The notes under the pieces are model-generated. The model ran no database searches. It was given only the letters and a program-made list of their open reading frames with translations, and was not told the origin of the DNA. A stretch of DNA of 64,000 bases from Gavia stellata (Eukaryota; Chordata; Aves; Gaviiformes; Gaviidae), in NCBI RefSeq assembly GCF_030936135.1, contig NC_082601.1:44320590-44384589 (forward strand), in the 5' to 3' direction. Positions 1 to 12,667 of the stretch are shown piece after piece. The stretch's first letter is position 1. Each line of letters begins with the position of its first letter. Made by a program: the position numbers and the translations under genes.

Positions 1-151
1 AACCCTGCCTCGCCCTGAAATTGTTTTCACTGCTGCATTGCAAACTGAACTATGAAGAGCTAAGTGATAAGCATAATATGTTTTTAAATTCACGTTCCAA
101 AGCTGTTCTTATTCTCTTTGTAAGGTAACAAAAATTGGAGGAGAGGCACAC

Positions 152-3100
152 CTGATGTAACTGAAGTTGTAAATCATGGATCTGACCAGCTACACGTGAA
201 GCCTCTTCCTGTAGATCGTCCCGATCCTTCTTCGTCTGTTGAAGGCACCTTGTTAGTTTCCTGATGACTTCATTCTGCTCTTGAACGGTGGTTTCCTACA
301 GGGATCACAAAAAGCACACTTTTAAAATTAAAATATTCTTAACATATTAGGAACCCAGTAAGTTTTCTTAAAGCAAAGCTGTTTAAGTCTATAGTTACAC
401 TTAAGTTTTAACAAACTTGCACCAAAGGACCAGAAATATTTGTGTTCAAACATGATGGCAGGCATGATGGAAGAAGAATCTTACAATGATCTCAAAGAGA
501 TGACAAACCTAATCAAAAGTGACTTCTTAAACAAATGATAGGATACCAGTAATGAAATAAATACTTTTACTTAAGAATTTTGTAGCTCTTATTGATGTAA
601 AAGCAATCAAGTTTTCTACAGGATATAATGAATACTTAGTACCCCCTAAATTGTTTCCTATCTGTCAGCTCTTCTTTTCATGCAAGAGAAAGCTAATGAG
701 ATGGGCTACATTAATCCTATTTTATGGTAATCACATTAACCTTTTCGATATATTTCTCACCAACCGGAAAAGTCTTTATTTCCTAGTCCTAAAGGGAGAA
801 AAACAACATGTAAAGGGGGAAGTAACTATTCTTCAAAAGCACCTGATAATTTACCTTCACATAGAAATGCTAGAGAAAGGGAATTCAAAATATGTTTTTT
901 TAACTATTTTGGGAGAGGGGAAGGTACATGTCAGTTTAATGAATTCTAACGTATCCTACATAATCATTTGCCCATACAAAAAAAAACTAACCCACCCCAA
1001 AACCAAAAAGTCACAATTATTTACAAATATTCAAAAAGCGTGAACGATCTCTGGGGGAAAAAGTCATCGGGGTGGTGATAGAGGTGTATGCCATCCCGTG
1101 TGAACATTTGAAAAGGAGCCTAGATGCATCCATGAAGTGGTTTTCAGGCATATCCACAGAAACATTGACATTTCAGTAAGTACTTCCTCTTCAATAGGTT
1201 AACAATACTTTGGGGGGGGTTTGCGCCATTTTTCAGCATGACCGTGATATATATTTTTTACAAATACTAACTTTAAAAATATGTAAATCACATGTTTTTA
1301 CATTGAGCCCCTACCTCAATGTATGATCAACTATACTTACCTTAGTGGTTCTTGCAGGTTCTCTCTATAAAGGCCCACTCCTCAATATAGCGAGAAAATT
1401 TATCAATAAAAACTAGTAGCAAGTGTCCAACCATTTCTCAGCAGAGAACGTTTCGTAAAAGCTCTCTAAAAATAGAAGCATTTTGAATTTATTTTTACTC
1501 TCACTTGATTCAAGCAATATGAAGTCCTGGACACTGGCGAATGGAAAGCCTCAGCGCTGCTTTTCGCAGCGCGCGTTAGCAAGGTGAAGTACTTTTCAAT
1601 AAAAAACAATACTTATTTTGAGTTTTGCCGCCTAAATATTTTTAGGATTAAAATAAAGTAATATTATCCCCATTATCTGATTCTATGAAACATACCTGAA
1701 GGTGCACAGAGTCACTGTGCTGGGTAAGTTGTTCCTGTAGCTCTTCCATCTGTGCAGTGAGTCTTTCGACTGCTTCCTGTTTCTCCAGAAGTCTCTCCTC
1801 TAACTCAGCTATTCTCGCCTGACACATCTTAGCATCAAGCTCACTGTACTCTGCAGCAGAATTTATCGTGACTTTCTTCACAAAAGAAACAAAAATGTAT
1901 TTATTCACCAAAACGATATACCATTTCTGTTTTCCGATTACTCTGAATATAAATTCAAGCTTAAATTCTGGGCAAATTCTAGTTTAAAAGTAACTCAACA
2001 TTGGCACTTCGTATTTAATAGAAACATTTTATATAAAGTCCTTAATTCTTAAAAATTTCAAATAAAAAGTTGTCATAGATAATATATTTTCATACAATAC
2101 CTTAAAGTGCAAAAGTAAGTTAGGGAGAAGAGCCTTGTGATTCTATAGCACCAAATTGTGGCAAAGTGCCATTTTGACATGTGTTGCGATTTAAAACACT
2201 TTCCAACTTACAAGTGGGCAGAGGGGGAATACTACCAAAATTAAACAAAGTTTTTAAATACATCTGTGCTGACTGGAGAACAGTCCATTCATGGGAAGAA
2301 TAATAATGTGAAGTTCTTGACTTAGTATTAAATTCAAGTGTAAGGAGCTACTGCAAATAAATATTCACCATACTCTGAGTTTCTATGGCTTTTAACAGCA
2401 AAACAAGTACAAGGAGAGAAGCTGTTCCAGTCAATCCTGTGGTTTCTTAGGAGCAATATCGTTAAAATTCTCGGAAGAGACAGTATCTTGTATTTTATTT
2501 TAAATACTTTATATTTTTAAGGTATGAAACAATTAAAGAATGAACTTACTTTTCTATTAAAAACCTAATTCAAATTTCTCTGGACAAGGTCCACGATTTC
2601 ACTAAAACCAATTCTCTTAGCAACCAATTTCACAGCCAGTACATGTACGTACAGATAAGTACCTGTTTTAGACTGTAAAATAGTGAAATCGCATCCCTTA
2701 TCTCATTTGATAACAATGCTCAATAACTAATCATTTCAGTAACCAATTATCATACTCTTCTTTCACATATATATTAGCATCTTTTACTAAAGATACATTC
2801 TTTCACACTTACTTCAGCCGCATGATCATTCAGTACATCCCAGCTGGACAAGTCAGCACTCCCCTGGTAAGTAAACAAATAAACAAACACTAAATCATGG
2901 CCATTTTAAAGATACATAAGGAAAAGCTGAATTATTTTGGAAACACCTTAAGCACATGAGCCAGAAATGTCCATGTTGTGAGACAACATACCAGTGAGAG
3001 AGAAAGGCTGACTTTAACGCTAAACTCAGCTGGTCACCCATGGTCAAATGAATGAAATAAATGCAAAAAAAAAATTTATTATGAATGTCTACTCAAAAAT

Positions 3101-6100
3101 TTAGGGCTAAGCCTCACCACTGAGATTAAATGTTTTATCTTCTGCTTTTGTGGCCTGCAAATACAGTTGAGCACTCTTTAATCCACTACTAAATATTAGT
3201 AACTAACTGACAGGAGATTACCTAACAAATCATTCAGACAATTACGAAAGCAGTACTATTTTTGGACGCATATACTTAACGTAGCTTGATATCTTGAAAC
3301 ATATTTACCTCTCACTAAATTCACAACAAGACAAAGATGACTGTAGCACTATTTAGAAAAGGCAGCCCATAACCCACCCTGTGTTTTGAATCTGCACAAC
3401 ATAGTTTCCAATGACTATTGGTGCCCCCTCCACGTAACCTAGAAAGCAATTCCGTTTGCTTTACAAACCAGCTATTTTGACAGAAGCTGTTTAGAAGCAG
3501 TAAGTGATTTTTGTTTGTTTTTTAATTAAAGTTCACATGAATGTAATAAGGATGCTGCTGATGAATCTCTGGCTGAGTGACAAAATACTGTATGCTTTTT
3601 TCTTAGGGCAGACAGCATGGCACATAGCTTCATAAAAGCCTTTGCAACGCTAACGTTCTGTTCAGGATATCCTGAACACGCTAGGGATGCCCTCACAACA
3701 GAAAGCAGGATAATACATGCAAATGGCATGCTCTGTTACTGCAGGTTTGCAAATACACTAGTTTGATGCTAGTGTTGTATGTTGTGAAAATACACCAACA
3801 GCTGGAGAGATGCTTTTCATGCAGGAGGCACCACCTCCCCCAAACCCCAGGAATCTTTGCATAGATAAGATGCTGAAATGCACTGGGCAACTACTTTCTA
3901 AACAAACTCCCAGACCAAGAGAGGTACAGTTTGCTGTAGCCAGAGAGTTGCCTTGTAACTTCTGAGGCTTGTGAAAGCATTAGCCAACCACTTCTGAAGC
4001 AAGCTGGATTCCTATTAAAAAAAATTGTTCAAAACTACGTTTTGCTTATTTTTATTACAAGACAGAAAGAGAGAGAAAGCGTCACATGACTGTCTAATCC
4101 ACAGCTGATATGAAAATAAAAATCTTGTGTGTGAGCTGAAGCAAGAAAGAAATTGCTTAATTCAGACGGACCAGTACATCTGTTAGCAGATGTCTGGTAA
4201 TCTCAAGCTATATTTCTCTGTTTATTGACATGACTACAGGGCTACCTCTAAAGGGTCATCAGTACAAACATACTGAAATACATCAGGCACAAGCAGAGTT
4301 ACATTTTAAATAAATTTGTCAGATAATGTAACATCTACACTGGCTTTACAATGGCTATTAAAAGCATGCTGGAACAAACTATATTTTTTCAGAAAACATT
4401 AAGCACATTTGAGCCAGCAAAGTGATACAAAACCAAACCAATGCTGTGCATTCTAAGGTCCTGACAGTTTTGCTCATCTACTACACCTCTCAGTGTGGAT
4501 TTGCCATTTCAAGGAGTCACAGCCACATAACCAGAAGTCTGCCCAAAGAAAAGTTCATGGCAGTGAAAGGTGAAAGACCTCAATTTAGCAGGCTAAGAGC
4601 AGACAGCTCCTTGACAATACCAGCTGTCCAGTCCATATAATGCAGATGGTTTTTCAGTTATTTACATCACTTTGTAAGAGAGTTAATTATTACAAGCGAA
4701 AATACATCACTTTACTTACTTCTCAATAGCAGCTAGTTGACAGTGCCAGAGCACTAATACCCAATTAAGCAAAAACAATCACCTGGAATACTTGTTATCT
4801 GCAGATGGAGTGAAGGGAAACGCAAGAAATAACTAAGATTTACCTCTGTCTCTGTTGTTGTCTCTAGTAGGTTGGTGTCTTCAGCCTTACTCTCTAGTAG
4901 GTTGGTGTCTTCAGCCTTACTCTCTATACCCTTACCAACATCTTGGGCCGCTAGTGCGTACTCTTCCTTCGGAACGTCATGCGTGTGGACAGACGAGCCC
5001 TTCCTCTTCGCCGTCTTTTTCTGCGACTGCGCGATGTCGCTTTTTGTTTTTCGTTGTCTGAAGTAAGCAAACTGTGCAGAAAAGATTGGAAGAGGTAGAG
5101 GGAGAGGTAAGTGAGAAAAAGGTAGCAGGACCACAAGATTAACACACTCATGGGTGACGAAGATCTTATCTTGATAAAATATATACATCTGCAGAAAAAC
5201 TGCTTTATCTTCCTACTTTCTACACATTCAGAACATACTGGATATCTGTGCAATTAAGCAAGAAATCTCACACCAGTACTAAAGACTCATTTCAATACCA
5301 GAATCAAATTTTACTCAGTGAAACGTTGTGTGTCAATGACAATCCAGAATTACAGCAAGACAGATTAGTAAAGGAACGAGTTGTTAATATACTAGAATCA
5401 TTAGGGAAAAAAAATAATCGAGCAGTCTTTCTGCAAGACCGGCAAAAACAATAACTCGCTAGAAACTATCTAAACAGATCTTTGCCAGCGTAAGCTTTAA
5501 GATTAAAATTAACGGAAATGAATCCTCATGCTCCTTCTCTGCAACCCCCTTAAGAGAATACAGCAAAACTTCCTAGCCAGAAAGCAGCCTACAGTACATA
5601 AATAGAAAATCAATTAAGCCAGGTCATTTTAATTTCTTCTGTTGAAGAATCAGATGCTCTACTTTATCAGACTATCACAGCCCTATGAAGCACCAGGGAC
5701 TTGTAAAGAATGTCACTGACAGAATTTATTACCCAGGTTTCCTTAGCACCTTAAACAGCTTAAAAAGGATTATCGTATTTTAAAATCTAGTATTGTGTTT
5801 AAGCAGCATTTCCAAGTAACATCTCCCTCACAGCATAAATCCAGACATCCTTCTCATAAGGAAAAAGCCTTCTCCAAGGTTACAACCAGAGGTTATCAAG
5901 TGCACTGCTAATATATTCTTGTGATGAGATAAAATAGTCAAATGATGATGGGATGTAAACGTAATTGCCAAGTTCTACCTGCAATACATATGAAAATCCA
6001 CTGCTTGACAGCTTGGTTTTCCTGTAAAACAGCCACCTTGAAGAAAAATCTTGTCTGTTTCTTTTCCATTCAACTTGTGAAATGGATTTAGTTCAGTCCT

Positions 6101-9100
6101 TTCTCCTTACACCCCTGCCATCATAGCAACTTCTACCTGACAGCTTAGCTACTTAACAGATACATGGTTACAGACCTGCTATCCTGAGCAGCCTGTTTAA
6201 AATGTATATTTGCAGAAGACATCAGTTGCTTACCAGCAGTTAAGATGTTTATGTACAAATAGCTTACTTTTAAGATTACGTTCTGTAGTTTCCATAATTA
6301 TTAATACTGAATGCAGATTAAAGGAAGACTGCCAGGTGCCGTGTTGCCTTTCGTAACAAGCAAAATGAACAGACCAGTAAATAAAGCTGTAGTGAGACAC
6401 AAATACTATTCTCTGAAATCGGGCGTTAACTCTAGCACTTACTGATGGCAATATAGGTCAGAAATAGCTATTGCACTAATTAACCTGATAACACGGGGAA
6501 AAGGGACAGGAGGAAACCTGCAGAAAAAAGGAGAGTAGAGAAAGCTGCTGAAGCGGGGAAAAAAGGGAAAACAGGATTAAAACAATCAGAAAAGATGAGA
6601 AAGGAAAGGCAGAGAGAGTGGCCGTCATAGAGAGCAGCTAATGATTTCATGAAGGGACAGCAAGTATTTGACATGAAAATACCAAGACTTGCCATGACTG
6701 AACATCTAAATGAGTATGAATTTTTAAATGCACGGCTCAAAGAAAACAAAACTTATTTTGCCCCATTCATATGTATTAAACATATAAAACCATAATATGT
6801 ATCATGCAAAAAATCCAACTACTCCAAAATTTTAGAGAACTATTGGACTTGTTGGTCCATGAAAGTGTCTAGACTTAAACACCTCCGGATTTATGGAATC
6901 ACTGGATGAGGAAAAGTGCTAGTTAGGGCAGTATCAGGGTTCCAAAGCCTTTAATCAGCTACGTGAATTTAAGTGTCATTATAAGAGTATCATCAGATAC
7001 ACAGACGGTCATCCAACACGAAGTAGTGTGTGTGAATATGAAGAAAGCAGCTAACACTGATTCTCCCCCGTCCCAGTGAGATCCCATCACGCCCCTTTTG
7101 AAGGACCCAGTTCTCAGTTTGCTTTCTAGCAGCATGTGGAAAGGCAAGAGCTTCACTTTTAGCCAAGACGTAGCATACCACAGGAACACCAACAGCACTG
7201 TCCACCGCAGCATCCGAAGCGGCTCTCCACACAGAACACCCGGCCCTTCCGCAGGTACCAATATACCGCAACTTCATTTCACCAGGACCAGTCAGTTAGA
7301 AGTGGCAACCGCAGGGCACCTCTGAATTGGTACGGCCAGCACCAGAGGAGCGTCCCAGAACTAGAAGAACAAGCCTGCCAGGTTTGGTGTCAGGTGGTCC
7401 CCTTGTCCCCGATTAAATGCTACGCTGACATCCTTCCACCACGTTATTGCAAGCTGACTGGCACCAGCGGCGTGGGCCAGCAGACAGGAAAACTACAGCA
7501 CATGCAGGACTGTTCAGCTCTCCCCAGCCTACCTCTCACATAATTTACTCCTTGACTTACTGCTTTACGCACTTCAGAAATTAGCGCCAAAAGAATACCC
7601 ACAGAAAATGGAACAGAGCAGAAAACCACATCAGCACCACACAGAAACAGGTTGTTCAAATAAACCTTAGTCTAATTCCTGAATATGGTAAATATAAGCA
7701 TGAGTGGTCTTAGACAAAACCCAGAAACATTTTTTAGAGCTTCCTCAAACTGATGAAGCAGGAAAACTTCCTGGAAAACACGCACTCATTTGTGAGCTCC
7801 TACCATGTAAAATGCAGGAACAACAAAAACTTCTCACACAGGCAGTATGGCAGATACAGGTCTGTAACGAGAGGCACAGATGGCCAACATCCTTGCTAGC
7901 CAAGGTCAGCTGGAAAAAAACGAGGAGACAAAAGCAGCACTGAATACTTGGCTTTTGTTCTGTTTCTCAATTACTAGCGTGGCTGTCAGTATAGCTTTTA
8001 TTAAAAATGGAAATCTGAAGTACCTGATACAGTCAGTACTTAACTGCCAAATCATGACAATTGCCAATTAATAGAAGAGTTGGAATTATTATTATTATTT
8101 GGTGATAACTTAAATGCATTTCAATAATGGAGATCTTATTCCTATATAAAAAAGAATAACGCAAGTACTGGTTTGAAGAGGAAAACATTCACATTAGCAG
8201 GAGTGCATGGGTTGCTACAAGTCAGGTTGCTACAACAGAGGCTTGCAACACACAGCTAGCCTCGCACTCCCCTCCCCTGCCGTCGTGAGCAGCCTCGCCG
8301 TGATGCAGTGAGCTGATGCAGGAAGCTGATCTGGATGAACACCGAACACTTCTGCATCGCTCTGGAGATGGGATCACCTTAAGCTGCTGTAGGCCTGCAC
8401 CACAGGAAGGAAATACTGTACCTGCTCACAGTTGTTTCTCCCTTTCAAAATTGCATTTGTATTCGTGAGGAGGGCAGCGCAAAGAAACCAAAAAAAAAGA
8501 AAAGAAAAAACAAAAAAGGAGAGACATATCCCTACTGCTCTATTATAGAAGAGCCTTCAAAGACACGAGCTATCCAAAAGAAGTTTCTGAAGCAAGTCAC
8601 AGTCCTGCAGCCCACCTACTCAGCAGCACAACCACGTACTACTGTGGGCTTAAGACCACACAAAGGACTACACTGACCGAGACCAAAGGTGCATTCATTC
8701 CAGTAATTAGCCCAATATGCATCTGTTCCATAAGTCAGCTCTACAACTTCAGGTATATAAGTAAAGATAGAAAAACAGGACAAGCACACAGCCATACGTG
8801 CTAGAAATTGCATGTGAGCGTACTAAGGAATCTGCAGCTCACAGGGTTGCCTTCCAAAGCCAAACATACTGTCTTTGTGTTTAATAAGCCCCAATGGATA
8901 TTGCTTCCATTCATTTGTCCGGGTGTTTTTTGAAAATTGTCTGGTGCCCACAATCTGCCAGCGAAGTAATGGATCTCTGTGCCATTTTGATAAGCAGAGG
9001 AAGCACTACATCTATCTCTGCCTTTCTAAACCCTTTCCTCTCCTCTCACTATACAAGGTATGTGCTACCATGCCATAGCAATGCAGAGGGGGCTGCTAAC

Positions 9101-11654
9101 AATTTTTTTTTAAAATGGTAAGAGGAGAGATATTTAGCACATAGTTTAAAAAAATAATAAATGCAACATTGGCTCTGCACACATAACTTGAAACGTAATG
9201 CAAGTCCCTACTTTTTTTTTTTCCAATGGCAAACAGCAGCTGTACAACAGGTGGGAACTAATAACTTATTCGAGGCAAGTCTTATCACATTTTTCTAACT
9301 ATAAACAGATACAGCACTTAGAGAAGGGTCACAAACTAAGTCTTGCCACAGCTAACGTAAGTTTTCAACCTGAAGAACTCCTGTTCTCAAAGCTTCCTTT
9401 CTCAGTGTTAATCCAAAACCTAATCACGCAATCATTCTCCAACAGGGGATCGTGTCCACACAGCACATACCAAGGCTGCGAGGGCACGTGGATGAGGAGC
9501 TGCTGAGTGGGAGTGGGGAGTGTAACAACCATGACAGCATCTGGGTGGGACGGGCCAGGGACAGAGGAGCCGTACTGCCCACCATCAAGCTGCTTCAGCG
9601 CAGCTCCAGCCGCAACCCTGCTCTCCTCCCAGTAACGCTCTCCATAATTGCCTTCTGCCCAGCTCTGGGAGGAGGGAGCTGAAACAGAAACACAGAAGAC
9701 TGCTGAAAAGATCCGAGGCAGACAGCACAGCTCAGAGCACCTCCGACGCCACTCGCTAGACTTCCAGACAGGTCCCCTGCAGACAGGGCCATGCCCCTAT
9801 GCCTGTGAGAGAATCACTAGGAGCGATATCAGGGGTGAAGAGGCTGTAGCACATCACGGAAAGATCTGATCTGTCCAAACCTCCCGATGCCCTGTACAGC
9901 CTCAGCTATCCCATTGCAGCTACAGTCCCCCATCCCAGTCCTACTGGGATGGTGAGAACAGGGAAAACCTGTAGCTGCAGACTGGCAAGCCTTATTCAGC
10001 AATACATTCCCAGAAGGGAAATATGACAGTAACAGCTCAAAAACCAGCAGAAATGCTGAATTAAAAGAAAACTAATCAGGCATTTGTAACCAGCTTCTTG
10101 AACATCACTACCAAAACAAAGCAGATGTTTTTATCCAAGAGGGTTAATACCTATCAAGTGCTAATCACATAGTTACAGACAATAATTACTAAGAGAACAT
10201 TACCTTTATACATCAGTCGCATCACACGAGCTTTCTATGCAGTCCCACCAGACTTACACCTAACTGAAGACATGTAACTGCTTAAAGCGTGTTAAGTGTT
10301 CGCCAACAGCACGACTGGAAGGAAACCAACCCAACCCAGTTCTCCAGTGAGACACCTGCAGACGCACGGGCCAGGAGACTACTCGTGGAAGTAGTAAAAC
10401 GCGCAACACCAATTCTTGGGGATTCTCATCTGGAAATATGGTATTTCCACAAATAACTGAGTGGAAACCTAGGTAGAAATGGGAAAGTTGGGAAAAAAAA
10501 AAAAACAAACCAAAATCGAAACCTGAGGAAAGATATATGCACTACTTTAAGCTGCTTCTTGCTGACTAAAGATAATGTTTATACACCTCTGTAGTAATTG
10601 GGGAAACCTTCTAGGCAAGCTGTATTCAGGGAGCACCGCGAGGCACGTTTATTTCTGGCAGAGCCACACTGCTCAGGGCAACACCTCTCACCTCAGAATC
10701 ACAGAATCACTAAGGTTGGAAAAGACCTGTAAGATCATCAAGTCCAACCATGAAAAAAAAAAAAAACCCCAAAACACCACACACACCAAAACCACCCACA
10801 AACCACAAAATACACCACAACCCACACCAAACAACCCACCCACACCACACAGCACCATGCCCATCAAGCCACATCCACACGCTCCTTGAATACCTCCAGA
10901 GAGGGTGACTCTACCACCTCCCTGGGCAGCCTGTTCCAATGCTTCACCACTCTCTCAGTAAAGAAATTTTTCCTAATATCCAGCCTGAACCTCCCCTGGC
11001 ACAACTTGAGACCATTTCTTCTTGTCCTGTCACTCGTAACTTGGGAGAAGAGGCCAACACCCACCTCACCACAACCCCCTCTCAGGTAATTGTAGAGAGC
11101 GATGAGGTCTCCCCTCAGCCTCCTCTTCTCCAGACTGAACAACCCCAGCTCCCTCAGCCGCTCCTCATCAGACTTGTGCTCCAGACCCCTCACCAGCTTC
11201 GTCGCCCTTCTCTGGACACTCTCCAGCACCTCAATGTCCTTCTTGGAGTGAGGGGCCCAAAACTGAACACAGCATTCGAGGTGCGGCCTCACCAGAGCCG
11301 AGTACAGGGGCCCAGCCCCGAGCCGGCAGCAGCGCCTCAGCACCGCCGCCGCATCCCCGGAGCCGAGAGCCGCTTCCAGCGCGGCCCCAACCTCGCCACG
11401 CAACGAGGGAAAACCCGCCGGCGCCTTGCCGCGGGGGAGAGAGCCGGAGCGGGCAGAGGCGATGCCGCGGGAGGCTCCGGGAGCCAGCCCCCCGCCAGGC
11501 CCGCCCGCTCGGTACCCGGCCGGGGGGCACCGCAGGGCGCCGGGGGCGAGGCCGGGGCGGCGCCCCCCCCCCCCCCCAAGCCGGGACCCCCTCCCCTCAC
11601 CTTGGCCCTGCCGGCCTCCAGTTTCCGCTTCCGCGTCTCCTCCTCCGCGTCCAT
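152..11654 (-). CDS. PCNT: Pericentrin, N-terminal part (five exons; gene continues past the left edge)
   Basis: Pericentrin is a large coiled-coil scaffold of the pericentriolar material that docks gamma-tubulin complexes. Minus-strand coding exons, 5' to 3', are 11654-11601, 5071-4844, 2863-2813, 1875-1696 and 295-152, giving 219 codons. Each has GT/AG borders and is phase 0 at both ends. Exon 1 encodes [18 protein letters not shown] and exon 2 opens [12 protein letters not shown] followed by KKTAKRKGS. This matches my memory of human PCNT ([21 protein letters not shown]) better than AKAP9, which shares the opening but then differs. Exons 4 and 5 are heptad-rich (for example [17 protein letters not shown]). 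Human PCNT is about 3,300 residues, so only the head lies here. The 51-bp exon at 2813-2863 rests on splice sites and phase alone, so it is the least certain. Divergent C21orf58 next door, as in human, supports the call. Confidence 0.88.
296..1695 (-). other. PCNT intron 4, no gene seen
   Basis: AT-rich sequence between the exons at 152-295 and 1696-1875. Open frames here are short and lack paired splice sites or recognisable similarity. A G run lies near 1213. Nothing else can be supported. Confidence 0.6.
1876..4843 (-). other. PCNT introns 2 and 3, flanking the small exon at 2813-2863
   Basis: Two AT-rich introns on either side of the proposed 51-bp exon ([17 protein letters not shown]). 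Apart from that exon I see no coding similarity, RNA gene or clear repeat. A further small exon in 2864-4843 cannot be excluded by eye. Confidence 0.5.
4861..4920 (-). repeat. Perfect 30-bp tandem duplication inside PCNT exon 2
   Basis: Bases 4861-4890 and 4891-4920 are identical. On the coding strand each unit is ten codons, giving two copies of [10 protein letters not shown] in frame, and a further six bases of the unit follow at 4921. A length of 30 bp keeps the reading frame open. Perfect identity points to a recent or homogenised duplication, although an assembly artefact cannot be excluded. Confidence 0.95.
5072..10695 (-). other. PCNT intron 1, distal part
   Basis: About 5.6 kb of AT-rich intron between coding exons 1 and 2. 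Several open frames of 60-100 codons occur on both strands, but none shows a recognisable domain or paired splice signals. I see no RNA gene and no well-preserved transposable element. Confidence 0.6.
10696..11313 (-). mobile_element. CR1 LINE, 5'-truncated, in PCNT intron 1
   Basis: Read on the minus strand, this encodes the C-terminal end of the CR1 reverse-transcriptase protein: [20 protein letters not shown], then [40 protein letters not shown] and [19 protein letters not shown]. The 3' end carries the avian CR1 8-bp tail, seen on the plus strand as AGAATCAC twice from 10696. The sequence between coding end and tail has been replaced or expanded by A/C-rich low-complexity DNA. The right limit, where CR1 meets the CpG island, is approximate. 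The intact frame is only the tail of a LINE protein and not a host gene. Confidence 0.92.
10752..10868. repeat. A/C-rich low-complexity tract within the CR1 3' region
   Basis: A poly-A stretch is followed by irregular CCACAC/CCACAA units. It interrupts the usual CR1 3' untranslated sequence between the tail-proximal block (ending CAAGTCCAACCATG) and the block resuming near CACGCTCCTTGAATACCTCC. This is probably a microsatellite that grew inside the element. Confidence 0.8.
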
Positions 11655-12450
11655 GTGGCGGGCAAGCCGGGGGCCCGGAGGCGGCAGCCGGGCCCGGCCC
11701 GCGCCCCTGGCTGCTCCAACTGTCACACCGGAGGGGGCACAGAAGTTTCGGTCATGGCCGCCCCAGCGCCTTCTCCCCGCCCGCCTCGGCTCCACCGCCA
11801 ACCGCGAGGCGGCGGCAGCCTGCGCTGGCCAATAAGAGAGCAGGGGCTGGCCCACCCTCCCGGGGAAGGGAGGAAGCTCCCCGGGAATTGGCGAGGATCG
11901 CCGTACCCAGGAGGCTCGCCAGCCAATGCCGAGAGCAGCCGTTAGCCTAGCCCCGCCCAGTCTCGCTAACTGACTCCTGGGATAGACAGCGCAAGCTGCA
12001 GCGCGCCCTCTCCCTCTGCCGCCACCGCCGCCAGTGCCCGCCCCTCCTCGGCAGCCACCAATGGGAGGGGTAGCCGTACGCCGCCCGGGCTGCTCTGGAT
12101 GGCCAGTTTCAAACGGGCCGCCAGCCACGGCCCCGCCCAAGGGCGGGAGACAGCCAATGGGGAGAGGGGGGGCGGCTGCCGCGGGAAAGCGGCCGCGGCC
12201 GTAGCCGAGCAGCGCTGAGGGGACGACCTGGGGGGTTCCGGCCGGGGGGGTTCCGGCCGGGGGTCGCGGCCCCCTCTGCCCGCCCTGGAGCCGGGTGGAG
12301 ACCGGCGCTCCGCGAAGAGAGGTGGCTCGTGGGAGCCGTGCCCTGCCATCTGCCGTTTCTGCCCCTCCGTGGCCGGTCCCGGCGCTGGCGGCCTGCTCCC
12401 TAGCCCCGTTGGAGAGAGGGCGGTGTTGGCGCCGGGGGCTTGACCATCCA
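11280..12450. promoter_or_regulatory. CpG-island promoter shared by PCNT (minus) and C21orf58 (plus)
   Basis: Strongly GC- and CpG-rich DNA surrounding PCNT exon 1 and extending about 800 bp upstream of its start codon. It holds five CCAAT boxes at 11829-11833, 11887-11891 (reverse), 11923-11927, 12058-12062 and 12154-12158, with GC boxes near 11953 and 12131. A TTCAAA at 12108-12113 is the reverse complement of the cell-cycle CHR core. The head-to-head arrangement of PCNT and C21orf58 is known in human. Transcription starts are not visible from sequence alone. Confidence 0.75.
12230..12258. repeat. Short G-rich tandem duplication
   Basis: Two copies of a 14-15 bp unit (six or seven G followed by TTCCGGCC) lie back to back in the CpG island, with a third G run after them. 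Each copy carries an ETS-like TTCCGG core. Confidence 0.85.
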
Positions 12451-12667
12451 GCTTGATTATAAACTTCCGTGTAGAAATATTACCCTTTACAGCACGCCTA
12501 GTCCGCCTCTTGTCTGTATTTTGCGTCTCCGTTTTACAGCATCTCACTGCTTTCTTCCCGTTGCAGCAAGTGGGCTGTGAGGAGTTCACCTGCGGAGCCC
12601 CTTCCCTCAGGAGCACGGGCGCGGAGAGAGCTAGCGGCTGGAAAGACTTGTCAGCGAACAAGGGAGG

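Noticed and set aside
10864-11403. 179-codon open frame that looks like a gene
   Set aside because: Its sequence is the C-terminal end of a CR1 LINE protein followed by CpG-island DNA; not a host gene.
152-11654. AKAP9 as the identity of the left-hand gene
   Set aside because: AKAP9 shares the KLEAGKAKLAQFRQRK-type start, but KKTAKRKGS and the C21orf58 neighbour fit PCNT.
11337-12140. Long GC-rich open frames on both strands around PCNT exon 1
   Set aside because: Frames stay open because stop codons are rare in a CpG island; only the 18-codon PCNT exon has splice and similarity support.
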